Below are positions 1-10,970 of a stretch of DNA of 64,000 bases, piece by piece. The notes under the pieces were generated by a model that saw only the letters and a program-made list of their open reading frames with translations, was not told where the DNA came from and made no database searches. A program made the position numbers and the translations under genes. The stretch's first letter is position 1. Each line of letters opens with the position of its first letter. Location: the NCBI GenBank assembly GCA_012064385.1, contig QRDG01001867.1, positions 62,001-126,000 on the forward strand, in the 5' to 3' direction. This stretch comes from Puccinellia tenuiflora (lineage: Eukaryota > Streptophyta > Magnoliopsida > Poales > Poaceae).

Positions 1-2269
1 TAGCAGTAGTGTTAGCCAAAGCCTTCAAGTTTCCTAAGGATTGGGGAATGGCCCCAGAAAACTTATTATTTGATAGATCCAGAATACGAACATTGTGAAG
101 TTCCATTATTTCAATTGGAATGTGACCAGAAAAGTTGTTAGAACTTAACCGCATCACAACCAAACCAGACATGACTTCACTAATCCATCCCGGTAACTCT
201 CCAGTGAATTTGTTTTGAGCCAGGTCGAGGAAAATAAGACTTGGACATTGACGTAGGAACAAAGGAAATCCACTTGCAAGACTGTTGTTGCCTAGAAGGA
301 GAGTAGTGATTTTCAAACTCAAAGAACTCACTGAATTGACTCTTAAAGAGTTGTTGATACTTGGGTTTTGTGGTTTCAGATCTTTTCCACCACAGTCAGG
401 AAGCGCCCCTAAAAGCAGATTGTTTGAAAGATCTAAGACTCGCAATTTTCGCAAATGACAAATCGACATCGGAATAGTCCCAGTAATAGAATTAGAAAAA
501 AGAACTACAACCTCCAAGTCTGGAGTTTGGAAACTTGATGCAAACCCATTTAAAGAGTTTCTGGACATGTCCAATAAACCAATAGTTCTTGGTAACTTGG
601 GTATCAAACCAATCAGGAGATTTGAATGCATTTTAAGTTCAATCACTGACATGAACTCCAGAGTGAGTGGTAACTCCCCGCTAAGTTGGTTCAAGGAGAT
701 GTCCAAGAATTCAGTATCAGAAAAGGTAGTCCAAAACCAATCCGGGATCTTACCAACTAGACTTGTGTTTGAAATAGCAAGTCCGGTAGTGACATTCAGC
801 CATCGAAGCCAATTAGGAAACTCGGGACCCAAATGACATGATGAAAACAATGCCACACCCAAGTTGAACGGAGGTTCCCAATGCGAGTCAATAATGAGTT
901 CCACATTGTTATGAGATAAATCAATGTACATTAAATTCATCAAACCAGCAAAATGATCTTCTGTAATCACACCACTCAAGTTATTGTACCAAAGGTCTAA
1001 GTGAATCAAATTTGTAAGTGTGCCAATCTCCACAGGAAATGGACCGCTCAACTGGTTCTCACTGACATCAAGAATTCTTAAGTTTGTTAGGTTTGACACA
1101 AACTGTAATGTCGTGCCAGTGATATTGGCAACCATCAGATTTAGCTCCCGCAGATTCTTCCATGAACAACTGGGTATCCTGTCTATCACCTCTCTTATGT
1201 CCCCGCCGATGTTGTTGCCGCCCAGACTTAGAGAGCTTAGATTGCACATATTTTGCATTGTTCTTGGCATCATCCCATCAATGTTGTTATATGATATATC
1301 AAAGGTCTCCAACAAGGTCAAGTTTCCAAGCTCATCAGGAAGCGTGCCTGATAATTCAGAACGCCGTAACTGTAGGCTCTTGAGGCTAGTTACATCCCAC
1401 AACCAGTTGAGTGCAGCCAGACTATGCAAAGAGTTAACAGAGAGATCAAGATCCTCAAGAACTGTAAGGTTGTTGTGTAGAAGTGGTGATGGAGCATTAC
1501 CCATATTAAGGCCACAAGAATAGAGGTTCAGAACAACTAAGTTGGGAAGAGCGTTGACCGTATGGACCCAGTCAACGGCTCCGCTGAGGTCGACATAGCT
1601 CATGACAAGATGCTCTAGCGAGTGGAGACCGGCTAACCAAGATATATCATCAGAGTATAGTTCCGGTTCCGGGTACTCCGTGTTTCCCATGTAAAGTTGT
1701 ACCAATTCGGAGAGGTTGCCTAGCTGAGGAGGCACTCTACCACGAAAACCGGTGTCGGAGATGTCAAGAAAAGTTAAACTTCGGAGAGAGCCCAGGAATC
1801 CCGGCATAGCCATTGATTCTCCGAGAACAACATTCGCGCTCAGGTCTAGATACCTCAGGCTATGTCGGAGAACAAGCAGCGAAGAAGATACCTGCCCACG
1901 CAATGAATGGTCCTTGTAAGCAAGAAAAAATTCCTCTCCTGGAGTTGGAGAACGGTTGTAGAGGTCGAGCTTGACGACGTGGCCAGTCCGGCTGCTGCAG
2001 GTGACACCGCTCCACCGGCAGCAGTCTTGATGTCCTTGCTGCCATGAGACCAGGCGATTCCCCGGGTCACCCGTGATGCCGGCCTTGAAGGAGAGCAGCG
2101 CGACCCTCTCAGCGGGGAAGCAGCTCACGTTGGATATTTCGCTCGCGTAGCCATAGCCAATGGAGGAGGTGGTAGCTAGGAGGATTAGGAAGAGGAAGCT
2201 TGCTGCAGCCATGGCGTAGTGCTGGGGTAGTAGGCTTGGAGCCTTGGAGGGGAAGCCGAACAAGATCAT
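1..2269 (-). CDS. LRR receptor-like protein (RLP, EIX2/Cf type), 5' part
   Basis: One uninterrupted frame of about 756 codons runs from an ATG at 2269 to the left edge, so the C-terminal LRRs, membrane segment and short tail lie outside. A second in-frame ATG at 2212 directly precedes a strongly hydrophobic stretch (residues 24-34) and could be the real start. Then comes a plant LRR N-terminal cap: Cys50, the ALLSFKAG stretch at 57-64, and a CC pair at 83-84 followed by RWSGVTC. After it are about 20 degenerate 24-residue LRRs of the LxxLxLxxNxLxGxIP type, such as LRILDVSENQLSG and LRVLDLSNNLLLG. No intron is visible, as usual for grass RLPs. Family members are cell-surface receptors without a kinase that sense microbial or developmental ligands. 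An LRR receptor kinase cannot be excluded because the C-terminus is missing, but the cap and repeat style fit EIX2-like RLPs. Confidence 0.88.
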   Translation of the reverse strand, partial: MILFGFPSKAPSLLPQHYAMAAASFLFLILLATTSSIGYGYASEISNVSCFPAERVALLSFKAGITGDPGNRLVSWQQGHQDCCRWSGVTCSSRTGHVVKLDLYNRSPTPGEEFFLAYKDHSLRGQVSSSLLVLRHSLRYLDLSANVVLGESMAMPGFLGSLRSLTFLDISDTGFRGRVPPQLGNLSELVQLYMGNTEYPEPELYSDDISWLAGLHSLEHLVMSYVDLSGAVDWVHTVNALPNLVVLNLYSCGLNMGNAPSPLLHNNLTVLEDLDLSVNSLHSLAALNWLWDVTSLKSLQLRRSELSGTLPDELGNLTLLETFDISYNNIDGMMPRTMQNMCNLSSLSLGGNNIGGDIREVIDRIPSCSWKNLRELNLMVANITGTTLQFVSNLTNLRILDVSENQLSGPFPVEIGTLTNLIHLDLWYNNLSGVITEDHFAGLMNLMYIDLSHNNVELIIDSHWEPPFNLGVALFSSCHLGPEFPNWLRWLNVTTGLAISNTSLVGKIPDWFWTTFSDTEFLDISLNQLSGELPLTLEFMSVIELKMHSNLLIGLIPKLPRTIGLLDMSRNSLNGFASSFQTPDLEVVVLFSNSITGTIPMSICHLRKLRVLDLSNNLLLGALPDCGGKDLKPQNPSINNSLRVNSVSSLSLKITTLLLGNNSLASGFPLFLRQCPSLIFLDLAQNKFTGELPGWISEVMSGLVVMRLSSNNFSGHIPIEIMELHNVRILDLSNNKFSGAIPQSLGNLKALANTTA

Positions 2270-3612
2270 GGTGAGTACAGTAGAATTCTACCGATTGATG
2301 AACCGTCAAATTAAGGAGAGAAAAATGTGTGTGGTGTCTCTAGCTACCACGAATTGGGATGTGTCACACACTAGCAATTAGAGCTGTGACTATCGCTCTC
2401 ACTTGCCGACCGGGAAGACAGTGTTGCATGGCCGGGGAATTGTCGATTACATTTCGTGACCGCCTCCTGCGGTCCAAGGGCTTTGTGATTCACACCAGAC
2501 GAGAATCCGAAAACGTAAAAATAGGAAAAAAAGACATGGATATTTTTTTCTGCAGGGTAAAACACGGAGATACGAGATAGAACGCGTGATAGATGCATGT
2601 ATATTGTCGTCTACAACTTGGCCGGAATGGGTCACAGTGTCACACACTAGCTTTTAGAGGAGTGACTATCTGTCAATCACTCTCTCTCTCTCTCTCATGC
2701 ATGTTGACAGGAAGGACATGGGCATATATAGTTGGAACAAGATCGATTCTTCTAATATAAAGTGCAGGCACACATATATCCTTAGTGGATGACAGGATGA
2801 GATAAACATTCAGGTTCAAATTAAATCCCAATGTATTCAAATCAGTACGTCACATGATTCACAGGAGGGGATGCTATTTTAATCCTGGAGCTGACCAGTA
2901 AGAGATCCCAAGGAATAAAACAAGTTATAAACCCTATATGTTATAGCGGGATGAGATGGGATGATGGTGACGAAGATGATGTTGATGATTATCCAGATGG
3001 TGCCCGGCGTAATAACAATGACGACGGCGACGGTTTCCACCTCCAGGAGGAAATTTCCCCGAAATAAATGTTGTTATGTCGTCCACAGCGAAGACATGAG
3101 CGAGGTGCAGGAGGACCCCGGCGCTTCGACGACGAGGTGACGGAGTTTTGCCACTAGGAGTTTGAGTTGCTTAAAATTGCCATGTTCTGTTAGATGCTTG
3201 CTCAAAATTTCCATCCTTTTGTTGGATGTCCGTTCAAAATGCCATTACACATTACTATTAGTGTACACCGGTTCATCATGTTGTATGACCAAAATACACA
3301 TGGATCTACATACCTCTTTCTATCACACACTTCTCAAGCCCGACATCATCACGCTCGGTGCCAACATTCTCGTGCCATGGACGGGCGCCACAGGTCCAAC
3401 CGAATAGAAAGGCCAATCAGTGGCATTGTTCCAGCCGGTGGATCTCGAGTGGTCACCGTTGGCCATACGCTTGGCCTTGATGACCACAACCATCGACAGA
3501 GACAACCACGTCGCGGTGTCCGACATCGTGTTCTTATACAAAATACATGTGGCCTTTTTCTGTGCTGACATAATTGATTAAAGCACATGGAACAAAAGCA
3601 AGGAGTATAATG
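2270..3612. other. RLP upstream region without a supported gene
   Basis: This stretch holds the RLP promoter side and no coding region I can support. A diverged direct repeat is visible: about 50 bp at 2351-2400 recurs at 2624-2680, sharing GTGTCACACACTAGC and GTGACTATC. A (TC)8 microsatellite follows at 2681-2696. A minus-strand open frame near 3323-3571 reads like a coding fragment, but I do not recognise it. Confidence 0.5.
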
Positions 3613-5130
3613 CACTAGTAGAAAAATGGCTTTCGGTTTGAACCTTTAGGCCCGGCCAAAGTTGGAACCGGGACTAATGTGGGCTTTAGTCCCGATTCGA
3701 ACGGTCGGGACGCGGCACAGCACCAGTCCCAGTTCGTATCACGAACCGGGACTAAAGGTCCGCGGCAGGCAGCTGCATAGGTGGGGCCTCCGCGAGCACC
3801 TTTAGTCCTGGTTCGTATCACGAACTGGGACTAAAGGGTTCCCCTATATATCTTCTTCCAGCCCGAGCCAGCTCCATTTACTGCTTGAGAACATCTCCAT
3901 TTTTCTCATTTTTCACTCTCCCAAGCTCGAGTTCATCCCATTTTTTCCACCATTTGTCAAGATTGGTGGCACCCATCTATCAAAGGGTTAGCAACTTCAT
4001 CCTTTCTTCCTGCATGGCAAGTTTAGCTCATTTCATTTTTCTAGTGCTAGCTAGGTGTTTCATGAAATAACTAAGTTAGGGAGTTTATTTTCTTTATATG
4101 CAATTTGAGCTCAAATTAAAGTATGATTTGTGGGTTTTAGCGTCGTCCCGTCCCCTTCCTCACCGCTATTGATCACCCGCGCGCGCCGCCCCGTCACCGG
4201 CACCACCTTAGTGAGCCTCTTGTTCTTATTAAAAAAACAAATTCTTATTTGTATATTTACATAGTCACTTGTGTAATTTTCTTACTTGTATGATTGTTTG
4301 TTATATATATAGTGCCATGGTTTTGATATCCGCCCCCGTCGGCCCTCGTCCGGTCTATGATTCGGATGTGGTATATTATCTTTTATAACTATTTGTTTAA
4401 TTTCATGTTTATAACAATTATGTCGACCAACACTTGATATAGATATTTTTATCTAGGAGATATATGAACCGGAAATTCCAGCCGACCCTCTTGTCGAGAA
4501 GTTAAATTTAGTTGAAAAAGAAAAGGATGATTTGAAAGAAAAATTGAAAAAAGTTGAAGACGAGAAGATGAAATTGGAGTTGTATCTTGCCGACGTCGTC
4601 GATGATCACAAGATCAAGATGGATGCAATGCGCTTGAAGATTAGAAAGATTAGAAAATATGCCATTAATAAAGAGGCTTAGTATCATTATGCCGTTGGAT
4701 CAATGGTTACCTTAGTTGCGATTTTGATCGCATTTGTTGTTGCATTTAAATGCATTAGATAGTTTGTATGTTAGTTCAATATATGTTTTATGAGAACTAT
4801 GTATTACATTTGGTCACTACTCTACTTGGTTTTAATGTGATGAACTTGTATTAATTAATTTGGTCACTTCTCTATTCATGATGTAGTGTATTGGTTTTTG
4901 ATATATTTAGGTAATGCAGATGAGCCGGCAATGGATGTACGGTGACCGACGCAGTCCCGAGTTCCTTAGTGGCCTGCATAAGTTTCACCATGTGGCTGAG
5001 GCAAACAAGCGGTCGAATGGTTTCATTTGTTGTCCATGTAGTGTGTGTAAGAATACGAAGGATTACTCTTGCTCAAAAACCCTTCACGTCCACCTGTTGC
5101 AGTCCGGTTTCCAGCTCCATCCATTTGAGT
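3613..5130 (+). mobile_element. CACTA (En/Spm) transposon, 5' part, truncated
   Basis: The left end starts CACTAGTAGAAAAA, the standard terminal motif of grass CACTA elements. It is followed by subterminal repeats in both orientations, with the core GAACCGGGACTAAAG and its complement between 3660 and 3835. A leader follows, then a Lys/Glu-rich coding-like stretch near 4480-4680, and then the N-terminal transposase-associated domain. The matching right terminus is absent; recognisable element sequence ends near 5125-5145, so the element is 3' truncated and non-autonomous. Confidence 0.82.
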
Positions 5131-5144
5131 ATTTGACTCACTGA
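4914..5144 (+). pseudogene. CACTA transposase N-terminal (Transpos_assoc) fragment
   Basis: The 76-residue frame contains the signature order of the Transpos_assoc domain that precedes TNP2-type transposases: WMYGDRRSPEFLSG, then GFICCPCSVCKN with a Cys cluster, then TLHVHLLQSGF. In full CACTA transposases this continues into a long protein with the catalytic TNP2 domain. Here the frame stops soon after SGFQ, exactly where CACTA-like sequence ends. It can be read as a dead fragment of the enclosing element. Confidence 0.8.
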
Positions 5145-5472
5145 CCGAATCATACCACATCCACAAACACAACACATACTCTGCTTACCAATAGCAATCA
5201 GAGCCACAAACCAAAGAAGTAACAATAGGATCTCTATACAAACTGGCCTTAAGTTGCAGGTTTGAATCTAACCAGGGAGGAAAAGGTTTCAGCTGGTCAA
5301 ACAATATCAGCATAGCAGCAGACGTGTTTGTCAGTTGGCGCAACCAAGTCCGGAATGTTTATAAGAAGAATGTGTCTGAACCAAGATGACACACATGGTG
5401 TGAATCTTCCTTTATGTGTATCATATCATCATGGGATCTAAGCAACTATCCCGTCAAAATTGAAGCTGCTGA

Positions 5473-6121
5473 GGGCGTGTTTGATAGCCCACGCAGTGAA
5501 GGAACCGCACTTTCTGGACGTTTTTCGGCCTGTTTGGCTTAAAGCACGCTCAGCAAGGCCCTGGAGGAACGCTACGCTCTTCCTCTCACCTTCTCTCTCC
5601 TCTTAAACTCCTTCACTAAATATGCCTCTGATCTATACATCCTTAAGTCGATTCGAAAAATGTTGAACATCAACTATGTGCGCGTAGACGAGGGGGTTCC
5701 ATTCCCATGCTCAGTTTCGAGTTTCGTCGACCGTAGCTTCTGATTTTCGAAGTTCCCTTTTGAAAGTTTTTGGATGAATTTTGTCGATTTCTTCGCACTC
5801 GGTTGACCGTTTGAGAAACCCTTTGAAGTCTAGCTAGATCTCAACGTTCCGCACAACTTTCGTGTTGTAACTTGCATTCTAGCTAAATATGTATTTGCAC
5901 CACGTTTTTAGTGTATTGTCTTTAAGCTGCATGGGCTTTTAGTGGGCAACCAAACGCCGGGAGCACGAAATATTGCACGCAGCGAAACGGGCCTGGCCAG
6001 AACATTGTAGTCAGCCAAACGGGCTGCACAACATGGCTCAGTCCTCGTTTTTTCAGGGCCTGGCCAGCCAGGGTCACGGATGCAAAAGTCCCAAAAAAAG
6101 GCACATGAACCAAACAGGCCC
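5473..6121. mobile_element. PIF/Harbinger-type MITE (Tourist-like), ~650 bp
   Basis: The left end GGGCGTGTTTGAT and the right end, whose reverse complement is GGGCCTGTTTGGTTC, form a terminal inverted repeat typical of PIF/Harbinger elements. Flanking triplets are TGA on the left and TAA on the right, a near match to the TWA target duplication of this superfamily. No coding frame lies inside. It sits about 350 bp beyond the stop codon of the HARBI1-like gene. Confidence 0.68.
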
Positions 6122-6466
6122 TAATTCCAGCTCAAGCTGTTTGACTGACCGAATCATGCCACATCCAAACATGATTATATGTTTGTCCAAGAAAATGCAT
6201 GTTTATATGGACAGACAGATGAATTCAGCTAACACACGGTACAGAGATGAAACCAAACAATGGGTGGTGTGTGTGAGTTCTTTCCTGCTATATATGTTTC
6301 TTAGCTATCCTGTCAAAACTCATCTATGTTCTACTATGACTGATATGAGCAGCAACCGAAAAAGAAAACACGGATTTTTTTGATTTAGTTTGCGGATCGA
6401 ACCTAATGGAATTGAACCAAATGAAGCTAAGAGGAGACGGCGACGAACTGGGGATCGATCGATCGA

Positions 6467-7909
6467 TCAGTTGAAGAATGCTGTGCCGGCGTGGCCACGG
6501 TGAAGGAGGTTGTGCGCGATCTTGTCCCTGGCCTTGGCGGCGACCTCGGACCGGACGGGCTTGTCGAGCAGCGTGGTGTCGTCGACGAGGTCCACCCGCA
6601 GGTCAGCCAGCAGCTCCGGCGCGACGGGCTCCCCTCTGGCCTCGCAGATGTTGTGCAGCACGCAGCAGGCGCCGAGCACCACGGGGAGGTCCTGGAGCTT
6701 CACCTCCGTGCGCTTCTGCAGGCACGCCCACCGCCCCTTGAGCCTCCGGAACGCGTCGACGGCGACGCGCCGGAGCTCGGCGACCTTCTCGTTGAAGGCG
6801 TGCTGCGTCCAGGTGAGGTTCTGGTGCGTGTAGGGGACGAGCAGCCAGTCGGTGAGCGGGTAGCTGGCGCCGCCGACGACCCAGGAGCCGGCGGGCATCA
6901 TCCCCGCGGCGGCGCGCTGCTGCAGGGCGGACTTGTCGAGCACCTGGTCGTCGGACATGGAGCCCGGCCAGCCGATGCAGACGTCGGTGAAGGCGCCGTC
7001 GGGGCCGACGACGCCCTGCAGCGTGATGGAGTAGGAGGTCCTGTGGTTCGTCTCGGTGTGGCGGCGGTTGAAGTAGGCGGAGACGGAGACCTTGGGCGCG
7101 ATGATGGGCACGTGGGTGGTGTACATGGCGCCCAGCACGCCCGGCACCCCGGAGGCGGCCTCGAAGCTGGCCCTGACGGCCGCCGCGGCGCCGGCGTCGC
7201 CGTCGTCGGGGGGCCACTGGAGGAAGCGCGGCATGAGGACGGAGCGGATGGCGGCGCAGACCTCCAGCACGAGCTTGTGGCAGGTGGAGATGCCGATGCC
7301 GAAGCGCTTGGAGACGAGGCGGAGCGGCTCGCCCGTGGCGAGGCGCCAGACGCAGACGGCGACGCGCTGCGGCACCGGGATGGCGGTCCGGAGCGCCGTG
7401 TCCTCCTTGGCGACGGCGGCGGCCAGCGCGTCGCAGAGCATGCCGAAGGTGGCGCGGCCCATCCGGAAGTCGCGGCGGAACTCCGAGTCCGGGTACTCCG
7501 GGCTGCTCCGCGCCTCCCACCACTCGCTCGAACGGTCCTTGACCCACAGCCGACGCTGGTGCTGCGTCTGGGGAGCAGAGGCGGCGGCGGCGGCCTCGTC
7601 TGCGACGACGCGCGGCCGCTTGGGAGGAGGCGGCGGCGTTGGCCCGTAGTCCTCAGGAGGAGGGGCCGTGAGCGGGGACACCACCTCGTCCTCCTCCTCC
7701 TCCTCCGCAGCAGCAGCAGGAGGAAGAAGGCCCTCCTTGTTGTTGAGCTCCAGGAAGGGGAGCGCGGCCCGGCGGCGAGGCCCTGCAGCGAGGGACACCA
7801 GGTAGCTTGTGATGGGGAAATTCAGCTTCTTGATCTCCTCCTCATCACCACCATCAGCGACAGCAGGAGGAGGAGGAGGGTCTTGGCGCTTCCGGCGGCG
7901 ATTGGGCAT
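6467..7909 (-). CDS. HARBI1/ALP1-like domesticated Harbinger transposase
   Basis: An intronless frame of 480 residues starts at MPNRRRKRQD. Residues 1-115 are low-complexity (acidic, proline-rich and alanine runs). The remainder is a DDE_Tnp_4 nuclease fold: a helix-turn-helix-like region with RLVSKRFGIGISTCHKLV, then GVLGAMYTTHVPIIAPK, FTDVCIGWPGSMSDDQVL, WTQHAFNEKV and GRWACLQKRTEVKLQDL, ending near HNLLHRGHAGTAFF. In active Harbinger transposases the first strand carries an aspartate (about ..DGTHI..) and the last helix a glutamate. Here these are Tyr and Asp, so two of three catalytic positions look changed. From memory the closest plant relatives are HARBI1-like proteins of the AT5G12010/AT4G29780 type. 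ALP1, a cousin, associates with Polycomb complexes; a similar regulatory role here is inference. No terminal repeats flank the gene, which fits a stable host gene. Confidence 0.88.
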   Translation of the reverse strand: MPNRRRKRQDPPPPPAVADGGDEEEIKKLNFPITSYLVSLAAGPRRRAALPFLELNNKEGLLPPAAAAEEEEEDEVVSPLTAPPPEDYGPTPPPPPKRPRVVADEAAAAASAPQTQHQRRLWVKDRSSEWWEARSSPEYPDSEFRRDFRMGRATFGMLCDALAAAVAKEDTALRTAIPVPQRVAVCVWRLATGEPLRLVSKRFGIGISTCHKLVLEVCAAIRSVLMPRFLQWPPDDGDAGAAAAVRASFEAASGVPGVLGAMYTTHVPIIAPKVSVSAYFNRRHTETNHRTSYSITLQGVVGPDGAFTDVCIGWPGSMSDDQVLDKSALQQRAAAGMMPAGSWVVGGASYPLTDWLLVPYTHQNLTWTQHAFNEKVAELRRVAVDAFRRLKGRWACLQKRTEVKLQDLPVVLGACCVLHNICEARGEPVAPELLADLRVDLVDDTTLLDKPVRSEVAAKARDKIAHNLLHRGHAGTAFFN

Positions 7910-8219
7910 CGGGGAAATTGGGTGGAGGGAGAGGGAGAAGTCGCGGTCGTCGTCTCTCTCCTCCTCCTCCTCCGTCTTCTTGTAGGCAGGAGGAGCTCTT
8001 CTTTGGGGAAGATTGGGTAGGTGGGTGTGAGCGTGTCACACGACAGACAGACAGACACACACAAAATTCACAAAACAAACAAGAGGGCAACACGTTTCTT
8101 AGTTCTCTGCCTGCCTGCCTAGTGTGAAACCCTGACCGTGTCAACGTCTGGTCACCTTTTCCATCTATTTTTTCTCCTAATTTTCATTTGCTATTCACAA
8201 AAAACAGATTCTTTCTTAT

Positions 8220-10560
8220 GAAATACTGGTAGTTATACATGTTTCGTACCGATATTTGGCGCGACGAACGGGTTAATATTTCGACCTAGACACTCGTGTC
8301 GGTGAGAGAAAATACCGAGAGGGGAAGGATGTGGTGCCAGTAGGACGAGAAGGAAATAGTTGTCAAATATGGACGACCACATTAAATTTGCGATGAGTTG
8401 TTACAAGTAATTTGATTGAGTTTGTTTCCTTCCCGTTTTGGAGGGAATCACATGATGGGCGAGGTAATTTACAGGTGTAAACACTTGGGTATGAGAAAAA
8501 TAATATGGGTGCCAACTATTGATTACTGCATTAATTCTTCACATCTCGTGAGAAGAATATATATGTTTTCTGCTGCGGGAATGGTGTGATAAACAACGTA
8601 ATGTGCGGGTGGTGTAGACACTTGTATAGATGTCGTTCTAGCATGTAGAGCCATACTAACTTGTGATGAGTTGTTACTGGCAAACTGATTTGTTTCCTTG
8701 TCACGGTGGAGGAAATGACAAGATGGGCGAGGTATTGTACAGGTGTAAACACTCATAGTAAGAACACGGTTGTCAAGTATTGACAAATGCATTAACTTAC
8801 TCCTTCCAACAAATTTTTATGCATTTGTTAACAAACAGATAAATATATATTTCTTTACTTTTTTACGTGAATGACACGAAAAAGGATTGTAGAACTCATG
8901 GCGTGTGATCGGGAGGAAATATAGAGAGGAATGATGGCGTGCAAGAGAGAAGAAAAGAAGGAAATAGTTTGTCAACTATTGATGACCACATTAATCTGCG
9001 ATTAGTTGTTATTGGTAAGTGAGGGAATGACATGATGGGCGAGGTAATGTACATGTGTAAAGAAGAATATGGCTGCCAACTATTGATTACTGCATTAATT
9101 CACGCCTCGGGATGATATTTTATTAACAAATAGTTTTCTATGTTTACTTCCAGATTTCGGTGCGACCAGCACGACGAACTGGGTGTGGACACTCGTGGAG
9201 TGTGATCGGGAGAAAATAGCAAGTGATGAAGAGGGTGTCGTGTCACTGTGGAGAGAAGGAAATATATGTCAATAATTAATTGATGATCGCCTTAATTTGC
9301 AATGAGTTGTTACCGGCAAACGGGGCGTGTTATTTCCTTCTCATAAAATGTATTTTATTTTTTTATGAAATAGTTGATATGTTTCCTTCCGATGTGTTGC
9401 ATGAACAACATCCTAAACGGGTTAATCAATGTAATGTGGCGTGTGATAGGGAGAGAACAACACAATAGATGGAGGATATTGTGCGGAACAGAAAGAAACA
9501 AATGTCCAGTATTGTTGACCACATTAACTTACCATGAGTTATTACTGGGCATGTATACGAGGTAATGTATGAGTGTAAACGCTACGGTTGCAACAATAAT
9601 ATGGTTGTCCACTATTGTTTATTGCAGTAAATATGCATCATGGCCAACTTTTACTACTAACAAATATTGATTTGAAATGACATGATGAACGAGCTAATGT
9701 ACCCATGTAAACATCTACAGTATGTGATGCGACCGGGGAGAAAATATTGAGTCATGGAAATAGCTATATATGTTTACTTCCAATTTCTTGTGCAACCAAC
9801 ATGACAAACAGATTAATGTAATGGTGTAGACACTCGTGGTGTGTGATCGGGAGAACATAGAAAATGACGAAGAGAGTGTCATGTCGGCGTGGAGAGAAGG
9901 AAATATATGTCAGTCCTTCGCCGACTGAATTTGCAATTAGGTGTTACTGGCAAAAAGCTATGTTTCCTTCTCATAAAAATGTATTTCCTTTTGATGAAAT
10001 AGTTACTTTGTCTTCTTCCGATTTTTGGCGCAAACATCATGGTGAATGTGGGAATGAAAGAAATAGATGTCAAATGTTATTTTTAGACATGTACCACTTA
10101 TGACACGTCATGGGAGAAAATATCGAGAGATGCAAAATATCATGCTAGTGGGAATGAAAGAAAATAGATGTCAAATGTTGATTATCATATTAACTTGTGA
10201 TGATGATGGCTTGTTATTTTTAGACATGTACAGTTGCAGGCTTGCAGCCAGTTTCCTTCTTGTTATGGAGAGAATGGCATGGTTGGCGATGAAATGTACT
10301 GACGTAAACTTACAACTCGAACGAATAATATGATTGTTTACTAGTATCGATAGTGGAATGACTTGACGAACCAGCTGAATGTATCATGTAAACATTGTGT
10401 CGTGTGATCAGGGAGAAGATATCAATTCATGAAGAATGTCGTGCGAGGGCAAAGACATGAATATGGTTGGGAACTATTGATGACCGCATTTACTTGCATT
10501 CGACGACGAGCTTACTTCTTGCAAATTCAGCCTAAAACAGAGTGATGACCGAATTAACTT
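8220..10560. repeat. Diverged tandem repeat array, unit ~230-400 bp
   Basis: The same ordered set of short blocks recurs about seven times. One block resembles GATGAGTTGTTACTGGCAAA (near 8392, 8663, 8997, 9300, 9533, 9932, and weakly 10200). Another resembles GATGGGCGAGGTAATGTACA followed by GGTGTAAACAC (near 8453, 8714, 9027, 9550, 9680, 10270, 10360). A third resembles GGTGTAGACACTCGTGG then TGTGATCGGGAGAAAAT (near 8275, 9181, 9823). Spacing of the first block is 230-400 bp. Only short frames occur and none looks like protein. I cannot assign the array to a known satellite or transposon. Confidence 0.7.
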
Positions 10561-10970
10561 ACAACCAGAACGACGGGTGCAATTGTGGTCAGCTTACTTC
10601 TGAAATCATAAATTCAAAAATACAATTCACATATATACAAGCCTATATATGCATTTCAAAGAAAAATGTAGACTGTTTGAACGTACCGTCAAAGAAATTG
10701 CATGCAAAATCAGTCCTATTATTATAAAAAAATACGAAAAGGAAAAGGAGAAACTGTCCTCGGGCGTAAACATAACTAGCTTAGGTAGCCCCGGTTAGTC
10801 TTGGTCTTAGTGTACTACTCATTGTCCTTGGTCAACGAATACAGCAGGCTTCAATGGCGGATCCAGGATTTGTGTATGCCCAGGGACGAATTACAAGCAA
10901 ACCCCCCTAGCTACTCTATATAAATTATCTTTTTCTGAAAAATAAGGTTTCCACTGAGGCCGGCGTTTGT
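10561..10970. other. Intergenic, no feature seen
   Basis: AT-rich sequence between the tandem array and a foldback element. I see no coding region or repeat structure in it. Confidence 0.5.

Noticed and set aside
3323..3571. Minus-strand 82-codon frame as a gene fragment
   Set aside because: It has a protein-like look, but I could not name a family or find neighbouring exons; too weak to call.
6491..8020. 509-codon plus-strand open frame
   Set aside because: It is antisense to the HARBI1-like gene. Its Gly/Arg/Val-rich composition with no domain is the shadow of a GC-rich coding region.
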